This document shows, one piece after another, positions 32,189 through 40,849 of a stretch of DNA of 64,000 nt (position 1 is the first letter of the stretch; each line of letters starts with the position of its first letter). Under the pieces are notes generated by a model. That model saw only the letters and a list, made by a program, of their open reading frames with translations, ran no database searches and had not been told where the DNA came from. This DNA is from an uncultured Clostridia bacterium (GTDB lineage: Bacteria; Bacillota; Clostridia; Lachnospirales; CAG-274). A program made the position numbers and the translations under genes. The DNA lies in contig CANRIS010000002.1 in assembly GCA_947630725.1 (NCBI GenBank), positions 124,001 through 188,000 of the forward strand. The letters run 5' to 3'.

Positions 32189-34033
32189 TCACTCCCGAAA
32201 GCCCTTTTGGGACAGTCCGCAGCCTACCCCCAGCATTATCCAGAATATGGGAGCCACCGCAACCGTGCTGTCGGTAGTAAGCGCCGTAACGAGATAAGCC
32301 GTTATGCCTGAGGCAAAGGCAGCTCTCAGAGCGTTAAGGACAGGATCCTTTTCGGCAAAGACAGCCTTGACAGTCGAAAAGAGGTATATCAGCACGAGAG
32401 CGACAAAAGCTGCCAGAGACAATACGCCCGTATTTATTGCTGTCTGAAGAAACTGATTGTGAGGCTTGTCAACGATAACATATGGGTTGCCCAAAAAACG
32501 GGTCTTTCCCCTCAGATCGTTCTGAGGAAATTCGAGAGCGAAGGTGTCGGGCCCCGACCCTATCAGAAACGTCTTTGGCTTAAAAACAAGGGGCAGCGAT
32601 CTCGACCAGATATAGCCTCTGCTTGATCCCAGATATTCATACCCTTCAAAGCCTATATGCCTTACCTCGGTATCGAGGTCATAGTCTCTGCCGCTGCGGT
32701 CAACGGCTGTCATTCCGTGGTCTGTCGGTCTGAACATAAAGTCCACCGTGTTTATTCCGTCAAAGCCCTCAAAATATATTATGCCTTCCGAAAGCATAAC
32801 CTTTGCGCTCTGCATATTCTTTATGTTGTATGTGTATGTGACGACTCCGTTCTCCTCAGATACTCCCGTATTTTTAAGGACAACGTCTTTTTCGGTCACC
32901 ACAGGCTCTCCGTTTTCGTCAAGACCTATGGTTATTTCATAATTATGCACCGTAATTACGCCGAGATCGCCTCTCACGCTTAAATCCTTCCAAAAATAAG
33001 GACTGCTCTGAACCTGCTTTCCCGTAAGGGTATCGAATATCGTGCCTGCTTTTCTGAGGATAATGCCGTCTGCCGAAAACAGCCCTGCGCCAGCCACTCC
33101 CAAAACTACGACAGCTATTGCAAAGCCTATGGCGACAGTTGAAGAAAGCTTTTTAAACACGCCCTTTCTGATGGCATACACAAGTCCTGCCGCAGCAGAC
33201 AATACTATGGATACAAAAACCCCTAAAAGTCCTCCTACAGAGCCGCTGCCCACAATGTTTACGGCGCAGATCACTACAAGTCCCAGCGAAACATATTTAA
33301 GCTTGTTCTTGGTCGGCAGCGCAAATGCCATAACGCCGAAAAACGGCAGCATCAGGGCAAAAAAGCTGCCTACGCAGTTGGGGTTGTAGAGGGTCGAATA
33401 TACTCTGTCATACTTTACCGTAAGCGTACTTCCGCTTGAATAGCTGCTGCCGAATATCATTCTCGCCGCAGCCTCCGTTTTGAATATGTCATATCCGAAA
33501 AACTGTCCTGCGCCTATAAGTCCCACAAGCAGCGCCGAAAGCACTATACATATTACGATAAAATTCAGCCTTTTTATATTTCTGACAAAATACATACCTA
33601 CGAGAAAAAGAAAAATATAGCACAGAAGCACTATAAGACCTTCGTATCTTTCGGTTATCCCTGCGAAGGCCACATATTTATATTTTGAAAAAACAGCCGA
33701 CAAAACGGCAATAACGCCATAAATGCCGCAGCATATGACAGCAGGATTTTTAAGTGTCGAAAGGCTTTTTTTCTTATACGCCGTTATATAGTCGGATATA
33801 AGAAAAAAAAGCATAACAAGCACAGCCGCAATAAGCGCCCATCTCTTATAATAGACAAAAACATCGGCGCTTGTCATACTGCTTCTTATACTTCCGTATT
33901 CATCGGGGGTGACCCTGACTGTCTTAAGCCCCACAATAATGGGTATTATAGCGATAATAAACCCAAGACACGCCATAACCGCCCCTTCGGTAAATCCTGT
34001 TCTGTTTGAGTTGTTTTTTTTGTTTTTATCCAT
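32189..34033 (-). CDS. O-antigen ligase/polymerase-like membrane protein
   Basis: The 614-residue protein has about twelve membrane helices and a long extracytoplasmic loop (about residues 330-500) that includes the Wzy_C signature region (LIGSGPDTFALEFPQ, KPHNQFLQTAINTG, with the family's H and N). WaaL/Wzy-like proteins polymerise undecaprenyl-linked oligosaccharides or transfer them to an acceptor. In a Gram-positive it would act on capsule or on a surface protein glycan. A consensus promoter precedes it, so it is the first gene of the three-gene cluster. The acceptor is unknown; the SLH protein in this window is only a speculative candidate. Confidence 0.85.
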   Translation of the reverse strand: MDKNKKNNSNRTGFTEGAVMACLGFIIAIIPIIVGLKTVRVTPDEYGSIRSSMTSADVFVYYKRWALIAAVLVMLFFLISDYITAYKKKSLSTLKNPAVICCGIYGVIAVLSAVFSKYKYVAFAGITERYEGLIVLLCYIFLFLVGMYFVRNIKRLNFIVICIVLSALLVGLIGAGQFFGYDIFKTEAAARMIFGSSYSSGSTLTVKYDRVYSTLYNPNCVGSFFALMLPFFGVMAFALPTKNKLKYVSLGLVVICAVNIVGSGSVGGLLGVFVSIVLSAAAGLVYAIRKGVFKKLSSTVAIGFAIAVVVLGVAGAGLFSADGIILRKAGTIFDTLTGKQVQSSPYFWKDLSVRGDLGVITVHNYEITIGLDENGEPVVTEKDVVLKNTGVSEENGVVTYTYNIKNMQSAKVMLSEGIIYFEGFDGINTVDFMFRPTDHGMTAVDRSGRDYDLDTEVRHIGFEGYEYLGSSRGYIWSRSLPLVFKPKTFLIGSGPDTFALEFPQNDLRGKTRFLGNPYVIVDKPHNQFLQTAINTGVLSLAAFVALVLIYLFSTVKAVFAEKDPVLNALRAAFASGITAYLVTALTTDSTVAVAPIFWIMLGVGCGLSQKGFRE

Positions 34034-34060
34034 ATGCGAATCTCCCGTTTGATTTTTTTT

Positions 34061-34089
34061 ATTTTATCATATTATAATTGTTTTATCAA
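34061..34089 (-). promoter_or_regulatory. Sigma-A promoter of the glycan cluster (TTGATA-N17-TAAAAT)
   Basis: TTGATA (34084-34089) and TAAAAT (34061-34066), 17-bp spacer, about 28 bp before the ATG of the ligase-like gene. Confidence 0.6.
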
Positions 34090-34116
34090 TCCTTTTGGCA
34101 GCCCGACCAAAGCAAT

Positions 34117-34770
34117 TTACTCCTTCAGAAGGTCATTCAGAGGCCGATGCAGTCTGCCCGAAAAGAATTTCACCGTCATTCCCGTAAAAAATGCCGAAAA
34201 TATCGTTCCCTCTCTCGTGCCTGCTATGGTAAAGTCGAAAAACAAAAGAGACAGTATTATCGAAAGGCTGACGCAAAAAATATCGAAGGCTATCTTTACA
34301 TTTCCGAATTCAATATGCACTGTATCGGACACAGCCTTTACAAAAGCCTCTCCTGCGTTCATTATGACGTTGGCGATAACAGCAAGGGATATGCCGAAGC
34401 CGAGAATGACTATTCCCGCAAACACCATAAAAAGCCGCATAGGATATATGTTCGCAGGTATAAAGGACACTATGAACATACCTATGTCTGTAAACCACCC
34501 GAACAAAAACGAGAGCGGCACCTGCAAAAGCTGTATTATCTGAAAATTTTTCCGCAGTATGACTATCTGACCCAGTATGAGTATGCAGTTCCAGATTATG
34601 AGCCATGTTCCCATAGAAACTGTCGGGAACCTCAGATTCATAATATTTGCCACCGAGGATATGGGCGATACTCCAAGCTCTCCGTGCTTTGTAAAGGCAA
34701 CCCCCAAGGCTGCAAAAAACAAGCTTATTATAAATAATATGTACCGTTTTAAAATTTCCGTTCTTTTCAT
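34117..34770 (-). CDS. YczE/YitT-like membrane protein
   Basis: The 217-residue integral membrane protein has about six helices. The N-terminal part ALGVAFTKHGELGVSPISS is typical of YczE/YyaS-like proteins, whose function is unknown (a relative in B. subtilis affects surfactin or bacilysocin synthesis). The start is ATG 34770 behind AAAGGA; the track start at 34800 lacks a site. The gene has its own promoter and lies just upstream of the glycan cluster promoter, so it is probably monocistronic. Confidence 0.8.
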   Translation of the reverse strand: MKRTEILKRYILFIISLFFAALGVAFTKHGELGVSPISSVANIMNLRFPTVSMGTWLIIWNCILILGQIVILRKNFQIIQLLQVPLSFLFGWFTDIGMFIVSFIPANIYPMRLFMVFAGIVILGFGISLAVIANVIMNAGEAFVKAVSDTVHIEFGNVKIAFDIFCVSLSIILSLLFFDFTIAGTREGTIFSAFFTGMTVKFFSGRLHRPLNDLLKE

Positions 34771-34853
34771 TTGTATTATCCTTTTTTTATTTTCTTCCAC
34801 ACAGCACCCGTCTCATATGCATACACAAACTATCCGTTTGATATGATGATATG

Positions 34854-34882
34854 ATTATAACACATACTGCCGGAAAAGTAAA
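34854..34882 (-). promoter_or_regulatory. Sigma-A promoter of the YczE-like gene (TTTACT-N17-TATAAT)
   Basis: TATAAT (34854-34859) with TTTACT (34877-34882) at 17 bp; the -10 is perfect, the -35 weaker. Confidence 0.45.
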
Positions 34883-34933
34883 TTAATCGGTAATAAAAAA
34901 TTTAATATAAGATAACAGGTATGCGCCGCAGCC

Positions 34934-35320
34934 CTATGGGTCGGGTGCATACCTGTCGTTAAGGGGAGCTGCTCTGTATATATATTTATACTCCGAAATG
35001 CAAAAGCTGAAAACGACAACGCCGTCCACGGTCTTTTCAAATGTCAGCTTCTCGGCGGTCAGTCCGTTGAGATATGCGGTATGCCCCGAAAGAGCCGTCA
35101 TAACCTCATCGGGATCCTTTGCAAAGCGTATCTCGTTTTTTATATACTCCGCCTCGGTTTCTGCAAGGGCGTCGGCGGACAGCTTTGTTTGTGCCGCATA
35201 AACCAGATTGCAAACGGCCGATATGCCGAATATAAACATCATCGAAACAACAGATGCCACAACGGCGGCAGCAAGGGTCTCTGCCGTTGTAAATCCGCCC
35301 TTTCGCCTAATCTCCCACAT
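34934..35320 (-). CDS. Prepilin-like protein (minor pseudopilin)
   Basis: The 128-residue protein has a short basic leader and a degenerate prepilin cleavage site GGFTTAETLAAAVVAS followed by a hydrophobic helix, the type IV pilin N-terminal plan with Glu at position +5 of the mature form. The rest is a small alpha/beta domain. The start is ATG 35320 behind GGGGGA, inside the track ORF. It overlaps the previous prepilin gene by 14 bp, and is last in the pseudopilus operon. It probably caps or primes the pseudopilus. Confidence 0.75.
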   Translation of the reverse strand: MWEIRRKGGFTTAETLAAAVVASVVSMMFIFGISAVCNLVYAAQTKLSADALAETEAEYIKNEIRFAKDPDEVMTALSGHTAYLNGLTAEKLTFEKTVDGVVVFSFCISEYKYIYRAAPLNDRYAPDP

Positions 35321-35555
35321 ATTTATATCCCCCGTCACACGGCACAACGTCCATTTCGGTTTCGTATGAGGAGTCTCCGAGAGCGAATACAATATTGATC
35401 CTGCTGTCAGCAGCCTTCGGCTCATACGCCTCATCCGAAGAAAAAATCGCCGAGCAGGACGTCCGCAGCATTATCAGCGCCAGCATAGCCACTATCACCG
35501 CCACAAGCACCTCGGCAAAGGTCTCGCCGCTTTTTGAATAGGTTTTTTGGGACAT
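35307..35555 (-). CDS. Small prepilin-like protein
   Basis: The 82-residue protein carries SGETFAEVLVAVIVAMLAL, a prepilin-type N-terminus with Glu at the +5 position and a hydrophobic helix, but Gly-Glu in place of Gly-Phe at the cleavage junction. The mature domain is only about 60 residues. The start is ATG 35555 behind AAGGA. It overlaps the next gene by 14 bp. It is likely a minor pseudopilin; no closer assignment is possible. Confidence 0.7.
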   Translation of the reverse strand: MSQKTYSKSGETFAEVLVAVIVAMLALIMLRTSCSAIFSSDEAYEPKAADSRINIVFALGDSSYETEMDVVPCDGGYKYVGD

Positions 35556-35583
35556 TTTATCCTTCCTTTCATTAACGTCACGT

Positions 35584-36057
35584 TCAGTACACACGTTCTA
35601 TAAGAGCGTCCTTTCGGTTCCATACGGGTATGCCGGGGATTTCGGGAGCTATCTTCAGTATAAGCTTAAGAGAGCCTGACGTGACCTCGGCGTTCATATT
35701 CAGCTCATTGTCAAAATATACCGTGCATACCGAATCGGGCAGTCCGTCTGCCTGCACTGTCATAGTAAGGGTCTCGCCGCCGTCTGCGCACTGCAGGCAA
35801 GCCCCTGTAATAACATTTACGCTCATGGGATAAGCCAACGAATCCCTTATCAGTATGGCAGCCGATGAAGCCGATGCATATTCTCTTTCAAACCTCCGTA
35901 TGAGAGAGGAGCGATAGACTGACGATATACGGCATGACGTTATTGCGAGAGCTGCGGCGGCGCATATCATAAAAAGCATAAGCGCCATAGGCAGCGTGAT
36001 CCCCGACCGCCGCTTTGAGGTCTTTTTTATAAAATTTTTTCGGTATATGCGTCTCAT
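35584..36057 (-). CDS. Prepilin/PilX-like membrane-anchored protein
   Basis: The 157-residue protein has a basic N-terminus and a hydrophobic helix (SGITLPMALMLFMICAAAALAI) shaped like the N-terminus of PilX/GspK-type pseudopilins; there is no clear Glu at +5. The outer part has cysteines C-x2-C (CLQCADGG). The ATG overlaps the prepilin peptidase stop (ATGA), so translation is coupled and the long upstream track extension is rejected. It is probably a minor component of the pseudopilus. Confidence 0.65.
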   Translation of the reverse strand: MRRIYRKNFIKKTSKRRSGITLPMALMLFMICAAAALAITSCRISSVYRSSLIRRFEREYASASSAAILIRDSLAYPMSVNVITGACLQCADGGETLTMTVQADGLPDSVCTVYFDNELNMNAEVTSGSLKLILKIAPEIPGIPVWNRKDALIERVY

Positions 36058-36695
36058 AGCCCAAAAAACGCCGCAGGAGCCGTATCTGCCATAGCGGTTA
36101 TAAAGGCTCCGACTGCTATAGAAGGCGCAAAGGGAAACGCCGTCCCCTTTTCTATGCCGTTCAGAGCGCAGAACACAAGACCGACTGCGCAGGATACAGT
36201 CACCAAAAAGTCCCCTCCCACGGGACCGAAGTACAGACCCAATACCGAAAAAAGCTTTATATCTCCCCCTCCGAGAGATTCCCTGCCCGTTATGGCCTCC
36301 GCAAGCCACGACAGAAAAAGCATAGCCAAGCCTATGACAAATGCCCCTAAAATACCTCTCGCCAGTATGAACGGCATATGGGGCTCAAAGGGCAGAAACG
36401 CAAGAAAACAGCTTGCCGCCCCGAGGTGTATATCATCGGGTATTTCGGTCGTTTCAAGATCCGAAACAGCCGCTCTTAACAATAGTCGGAAAAGTATGCA
36501 CATATTTAAACAGCGCGGCGTAACTCCGAACCTGAGTACGGCAAACGCATATTCTGCGCCGCATATAAGCATGGCAAAGGGCTGTCGGCAGGGCGAAAAG
36601 CCCCAAACCGCCCCGACCCCCGCCGCTGCGCCCACACAAAAGGCCGCTGTGACCGATATGGCGGCGGTCAATGTCCTCCAAGCATACCAAGCCAT
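36054..36695 (-). CDS. Type IV prepilin peptidase (A24 family, ComC/PilD-like)
   Basis: The 213-residue membrane protein has the two catalytic aspartates of A24 peptidases, in SDLETTEIPDD (about residue 78) and GGGDIKL (about residue 143), within about seven helices. It cleaves the leader of prepilins encoded around it. The N-terminal CxxC-bearing methyltransferase domain of full-length PilD is absent, so it may process without methylating. GGAGA precedes the ATG, which lies inside the end of the pilin gene (28-bp overlap). Confidence 0.88.
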   Translation of the reverse strand: MAWYAWRTLTAAISVTAAFCVGAAAGVGAVWGFSPCRQPFAMLICGAEYAFAVLRFGVTPRCLNMCILFRLLLRAAVSDLETTEIPDDIHLGAASCFLAFLPFEPHMPFILARGILGAFVIGLAMLFLSWLAEAITGRESLGGGDIKLFSVLGLYFGPVGGDFLVTVSCAVGLVFCALNGIEKGTAFPFAPSIAVGAFITAMADTAPAAFFGL

Positions 36696-37099
36696 GTGTT
36701 CTCCGAAATTTTGCCGTCCTCAACGGTTACCTCAAGCTTAACGTCCGCAAGCTTTGAGGATCTTGCCTTTATTTCCGTTCCGCCGGAGACGTTGTTGTCA
36801 TCGTCAAGCTCTGCGCCGCCGCTGCTGTGGGACATTATAAAAAGGTTGAGGTTGTCGTCCGTACCGAAGGTATAGGTTATGGCGCCGCCTTTTTCGGCTT
36901 CGTTCGTATGAAAGAGCATATATTCGGAGTATGCCAGAGCCGAAGCCGCCTGCGCATTTGACATATCAGCAATTTTTCTTGCCCCTTCAAGCTGCAAGGA
37001 AAATGTGGGTACGGATATTGCAGTCAGTATGGCAATTATTGACATTACAATGAGCAGCTCCGCAAGAGTAAAGCCTTTTTTGCTTTTTATTCTTTTCAT
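36668..37099 (-). CDS. Type IV pilin-like major pseudopilin (ComGC/GspG-like)
   Basis: The 143-residue protein has a textbook class III leader and helix: KKGFTLAELLIVMSIIAIL, cleavage after Gly, Phe at +1 and Glu at +5. The mature domain of about 130 residues is Gly- and Asp-rich near its C-terminus (DDDNNVSGG). It is probably the main subunit of the pseudopilus. The start is ATG 37099 behind GGGAGA; the track extension to 37225 has no site. It follows the platform protein gene. Confidence 0.9.
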   Translation of the reverse strand: MKRIKSKKGFTLAELLIVMSIIAILTAISVPTFSLQLEGARKIADMSNAQAASALAYSEYMLFHTNEAEKGGAITYTFGTDDNLNLFIMSHSSGGAELDDDNNVSGGTEIKARSSKLADVKLEVTVEDGKISENTWLGMLGGH

Positions 37100-37151
37100 G
37101 CTGTCTCCCTCTTTTTTAATATATGCGTTATTTTGTCGGCGCAGCTTTCCG

Positions 37152-38216
37152 CTACATCCAAAACGCAATAACGTCATACATTGACAATACAGAGACAAAT
37201 ACAGATATAACGATGAACGCCGCAAAAAGTCCTGCTGCCACGGTCAGTACAGGCTCTAAAAGAGCCAGAGCCCTGTCGGTGTGCGCCATAGCCTCCATAT
37301 CATAATAATCTCCTGCCGCAGCCATAACATCGGACAGCGTGCCCGAGGCCTCACCCACGGCGGCCATTTTGCATATCATCGGCGGAAGATATTTTTCGGC
37401 GCAGAGAGCGCAGCCCACGCTGTCTCCGCCCTCTATTCTTTCGGCTGCATATCCGAGTCTTTTTTCTATCAGAGGATTGTTTGTCACGCCCTTTGCAATA
37501 TTTATTATTTCGGGCATGGCAAGCCCCGACAAGGACAGCAGCGCAACAGTGTGGGCAAACTGTGCCGCAGTTTCAAAAAGCTTTATCTTTCCTATCACAG
37601 GCAGCCGCAGCTTTAACGCCGATAATATGAGCCTGCCCCTTACGCTTGCGCAGACAAGCCCTATGACAAGGACTGCGGCTGCCGACAGCGCCGCAGCGCA
37701 GCAGAGATTTTTTGAGAAAAAGTCAGAAACAGCCTTAAGCATTCTCAGCGGAAAAGGCGGCACTGCGCCTGCGGCAGCAAAAACGGAGGTCATAACGGGC
37801 GCAAGAAAAACGACAACGCTCCACAGCGCGGCGACAGTGAGCGCAATCAGAAACAAGGGGTATCTTACAGCCGTATAAAGCCTCTTTTTCGCCTTGCTTT
37901 CGGCGCTGTAATAAGCCCTCAGATAGTCGAATATTTCAACAAGACGGCCGCTTTCTTCCCCTGCTTTTAAGGCTCCCGAAAATACACGGGGCATATCCCC
38001 ACACGATGCCAAGGCCTCCGAAAGGCTGTCTCCCTTTTCAAGTCTGTCAACGCATATTTTCAGTATGCGCCGCATTTTTCTGTCGGAAGTTTCCGATGAA
38101 ACTATCTTAACGGCGTCATATAGAGTTACCCCCGAGCGCAAAACCGCCGCAAGCTTGCCTGCCGTCAGAGCCAGCACCATATCGTCAATGGGGAAAAAGG
38201 ATATATCAAAGCGCAT
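37152..38216 (-). CDS. Type II secretion F-family platform protein (ComGB/PilC-like)
   Basis: The 354-residue protein has two GspF repeats (LAAVLRSGVTLYDAVKIVSS and FAHTVALLSLSGLAMPEIIN) with about three membrane helices between and after them and the conserved EESGRL and GEASGTL motifs. It is the inner-membrane platform on which the ATPase drives pseudopilus assembly. It lies 4 bp from the ATPase gene and starts at the ATG following its stop. Confidence 0.93.
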   Translation of the reverse strand: MRFDISFFPIDDMVLALTAGKLAAVLRSGVTLYDAVKIVSSETSDRKMRRILKICVDRLEKGDSLSEALASCGDMPRVFSGALKAGEESGRLVEIFDYLRAYYSAESKAKKRLYTAVRYPLFLIALTVAALWSVVVFLAPVMTSVFAAAGAVPPFPLRMLKAVSDFFSKNLCCAAALSAAAVLVIGLVCASVRGRLILSALKLRLPVIGKIKLFETAAQFAHTVALLSLSGLAMPEIINIAKGVTNNPLIEKRLGYAAERIEGGDSVGCALCAEKYLPPMICKMAAVGEASGTLSDVMAAAGDYYDMEAMAHTDRALALLEPVLTVAAGLFAAFIVISVFVSVLSMYDVIAFWM

Positions 38217-38220
38217 TATA

Positions 38221-39258
38221 CTACACCTCCCAAGCCGCAGTTATTCCGCCCTCGGCAAGTCTGCGGCAGTTTTCTTCAAGCGCTTGATCTGCTTTTCGCA
38301 GACCCTCGGTCAAGGCCTTTTCCCCTTTCGGAAAAACCGCTATGCCGAACGCTCCTATGCGTCCCATGTATCCTCTGCCGCCGCAGTCCTCACAGCCCCG
38401 TCCGCCGCAGCCCTTGCAGACTCTCCTCAGAAGCCTCTGTATTATGACCCCCGAAAGCACCTCTTCAAGCATCTGCCTGCTTATGCCCAGATCCTCCATT
38501 CTGACAGGCAGAGACAGGGCGTTCGCCGCATGGACGGTGGCGAGAGTGAGCCTGCCCGTTGTCGCCAAAATATAAGCCGTCTTGGCTGTTTCGCTGTCAC
38601 GCACCTCTCCTACGGCAGTTATATCCGGATCCTGACGCAAAACCGACTTTAGTCCGACCGAAAAGCTCAGACCTGCGTTTTCGTTCATTGAGACCTGATT
38701 TGTCCCTAAAATACTATATTCAACAGGATCCTCCAATGTTACCGTGTTTACATCGTCACGGGCAAGCTCCGTCAGCATTGCATACATAGTAGAAGTCTTG
38801 CCCGAACCCGTAGTCCCTGCAATAAGTATAAGTCCGCTGTCCGAACGTATAAGCTCATTGTAGCGAAGGAGGTTTTCGCCATCTATCCCCAACAGCCTTG
38901 CCTCCCGTGGGCACAGATCTTTGTTCAGAATCCGTATAGCAACCTTTTCTCCATACAGTGTAGGCAGCACCGAAACCCTTATATCGGTGTTTTCGTCAAT
39001 ACTCCCCCTGCCCTCCTGGGGCTTTCTCCTTTCTGTCAGATCCATATCCGATATTACCTTAAGCCTTGATATGACCTTGCCGCAAATATCCGCAGGCACG
39101 TCCGCAGCATATCTGAGATCTCCGTCAACACGAAATCTGACTGCCATACCCTTTTCACGAGGCTCAAAATGGATGTCGCCTGCGCGCTCCTTTATGGCGA
39201 GCCTGAATATATCGTCAACAAACCTGACTGCCGAGTTGTCCGTCTGTACGTTTTTCAT
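38221..39258 (-). CDS. Type II/IV secretion assembly ATPase (ComGA/PilB-like, short form)
   Basis: The 345-residue hexameric ATPase has Walker A GTTGSGKT (about residue 152), the Asp box (EDPVEY), Walker B (GEVRDSETA), the His box (ATVHAANA) and a zinc site (CKGCGGRGCEDC). It lacks the N1 domain of PilB/GspE and has the size of B. subtilis ComGA (about 350 residues), so the operon may be a competence pseudopilus. It starts at ATG 39258 with GAGGTGAGG upstream; the track start is an in-frame GTG three codons earlier. It is the first gene of the operon. No PilT retraction ATPase is present. Confidence 0.92.
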   Translation of the reverse strand: MKNVQTDNSAVRFVDDIFRLAIKERAGDIHFEPREKGMAVRFRVDGDLRYAADVPADICGKVISRLKVISDMDLTERRKPQEGRGSIDENTDIRVSVLPTLYGEKVAIRILNKDLCPREARLLGIDGENLLRYNELIRSDSGLILIAGTTGSGKTSTMYAMLTELARDDVNTVTLEDPVEYSILGTNQVSMNENAGLSFSVGLKSVLRQDPDITAVGEVRDSETAKTAYILATTGRLTLATVHAANALSLPVRMEDLGISRQMLEEVLSGVIIQRLLRRVCKGCGGRGCEDCGGRGYMGRIGAFGIAVFPKGEKALTEGLRKADQALEENCRRLAEGGITAAWEV

Positions 39259-39423
39259 AGTCCTCACCTCACATAACCGACCTATAAGCTGAAATTTTTT
39301 ATTTTTTAAGTTTCCTCATATGTTTTGGGCGCTGTCCCGAAATTTTTTCGGAAGCCTCATCACTCCGTATCCGAATATACGCCCACCAAAATAATATGCC
39401 TATACTGCGGATATTGTTTTTTG

Positions 39424-39452
39424 TTGAAATATTTCGGAGAATAAAATATAAT
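39424..39452 (+). promoter_or_regulatory. Sigma-A promoter of ogt (TTGAAA-N17-TATAAT)
   Basis: TTGAAA (39424-39429), 17 bp, TATAAT (39447-39452), about 77 bp before the ogt ATG. The rest of 39259-39529 holds a CCGAAA/TTTCGG hairpin near 39340 and no convincing promoter for the divergent pseudopilus operon. Confidence 0.65.
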
Positions 39453-39529
39453 TAAAGACAGACAAAATACATGGTCTTTAAGTATCAATCAGTCTTATTT
39501 ATAAAAAGGCTAAAAACAAGGAGAAGCAT

Positions 39530-40042
39530 ATGATATATACATACGGATACAAATCGCCTTTGGGCAAAATAACACTGGCAGGCAGCGAGAACGGCCTGTC
39601 GGGTCTTTGGTTTGAAAATCAAAAATATTTCGGAAAAGGTCTGCCCGAAAACCACGAGGAAAAAAGGCTTTCGGTCTTTGATATGACAATACGTTGGCTC
39701 GATGTCTATTTCGCAGGAAGCGTCCCCGACTTCACTCCTCCCTTATGCCTAAAAGGCACAGACTTCCGGCGTGAAATATGGGATATACTCCTCTGCGTTC
39801 CGTACGGAAAAACAATTACCTACGGAGAGATCGCCCGAATAACAGCCCGCAAAAAAGGCCTTGAAAAAATGTCGGCTCAGGCTGTCGGAGGTGCCGTAGG
39901 CCAAAACCCTGTTTCTATCATTATACCCTGTCACAGAGTTGTGGGATCGGACGGCTCTCTCACAGGCTATGCAGGCGGCACCGACAAAAAGCTCCTTCTG
40001 CTCAGACTCGAAAAAGCAAAGTTTAACGGCATAGCATATTAA
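39530..40042 (+). CDS. ogt: Methylated-DNA--protein-cysteine methyltransferase
   Basis: The 170-residue suicide enzyme moves the methyl group of O6-methylguanine to its own cysteine. It has VPYGKTITYGEIA (helix-turn-helix arginine-finger region) and the active site IIPCHRVVG with Cys at about residue 134, followed by LTGYAGG. The length fits Ogt. AAGGAG stands 6 bases before the ATG. It is monocistronic, with a consensus promoter and a terminator shared with the convergent HIT gene. Confidence 0.95.
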   Translation: MIYTYGYKSPLGKITLAGSENGLSGLWFENQKYFGKGLPENHEEKRLSVFDMTIRWLDVYFAGSVPDFTPPLCLKGTDFRREIWDILLCVPYGKTITYGEIARITARKKGLEKMSAQAVGGAVGQNPVSIIIPCHRVVGSDGSLTGYAGGTDKKLLLLRLEKAKFNGIAY

Positions 40043-40106
40043 CCTTTGTTTTGAAATCCATATTTATCCTAAAAAATTATCGGCGGCACTGATTTTTAAA
40101 AAAAAT

Positions 40107-40138
40107 AAAAGACCGACTGTTTAGCCGATCTTTTTTTT
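40107..40138. terminator. Bidirectional terminator between ogt and the HIT gene
   Basis: AAAAGA-C-CG..CG-A-TCTTTT stem with a T8 run on the plus strand and a T-rich run on the minus strand. Confidence 0.65.
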
Positions 40139-40146
40139 GTGATTTT

Positions 40147-40560
40147 TTACAGATTTGCTTTTATTTTGTTTATTATTGTTTCGTACTCCTCGTCTGTGAG
40201 GTATTTGGGGGGATTTACGTTCATTTCAAAGGTTCCGCCGAAGGTGTGGCCGCCCTCCTGCTTGGGGGCAATATGTACATGGAGATGAGGGAGAGTATCC
40301 GAAAACATACCATAATTTACCTTTGCGGGGCTTACGGCCTTGTTGATGGCTGCGCCTACCCTTTTTACATCGGCAAAAAGCTCTGCCACCTCTTCATCGG
40401 ACAGGTCAAAAAGCTCTCTGCCGTGATCCTTATAAGCTACAACGCACCTTCCGTAATACGTCTGCTCTCTGAAAAGATACAGCTTTGAAACCTTAAGATC
40501 GCAGATAGGTATCATAAGCGAGTCAAGCTTTGCCTTATCGTCACAATATAAACAGCTCAT
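40147..40560 (-). CDS. HIT-family nucleotide-binding protein
   Basis: The 137-residue protein has the histidine triad HLHVHIAPK and a CxxC at the N-terminus (CLYCDD), like zinc-binding members. HIT proteins hydrolyse or transfer nucleoside phosphates (Hint/Ap4A hydrolase type); the substrate is not predictable. The start is ATG 40560 behind AAGGAGG; the track start at 40647 falls in the promoter. Confidence 0.9.
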   Translation of the reverse strand: MSCLYCDDKAKLDSLMIPICDLKVSKLYLFREQTYYGRCVVAYKDHGRELFDLSDEEVAELFADVKRVGAAINKAVSPAKVNYGMFSDTLPHLHVHIAPKQEGGHTFGGTFEMNVNPPKYLTDEEYETIINKIKANL

Positions 40561-40618
40561 AAAAATTACCTCCTTGATGTGTGAATGATCACTGTTTTCA
40601 TTCGTTGCTTGTGTTCTG

Positions 40619-40647
40619 ATTATACACCATTTATATCCAAAAAACAA
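40619..40647 (-). promoter_or_regulatory. Sigma-A promoter of the HIT gene (TTGTTT-N17-TATAAT)
   Basis: TTGTTT (40642-40647) and TATAAT (40619-40624), 17 bp apart, about 58 bp before the ATG. Confidence 0.55.
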
Positions 40648-40754
40648 TAGTCCAAAGCCAAAAAGTTATGTAAGTATATCAGGGGCTTTGGCTTATGCCG
40701 CCTGTCGGTACGTTTTTTTCATAAAGATTTGTTCTAAAAAAATATCCGCAAAAA

Positions 40755-40816
40755 AGGCTGTCCGCCTTTCGTGACCGAAGCAAGGTTTTTGCTTCTGTCG
40801 GAAGGTCGGACAGCCT
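40755..40816 (-). terminator. Terminator of the giant surface-protein gene
   Basis: AGGCTGTCCG/CGGACAGCCT (10 bp) encloses a second stem (CCGA-AGCA/TGCTTCTGTCGG) and is followed on the minus strand by TTTTTTGCGG. It starts about 35 bases after the stop at 40850. Confidence 0.8.
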
Positions 40817-40849
40817 GTTTGATTTTTTATTTTTTATGGTATATTCGGC

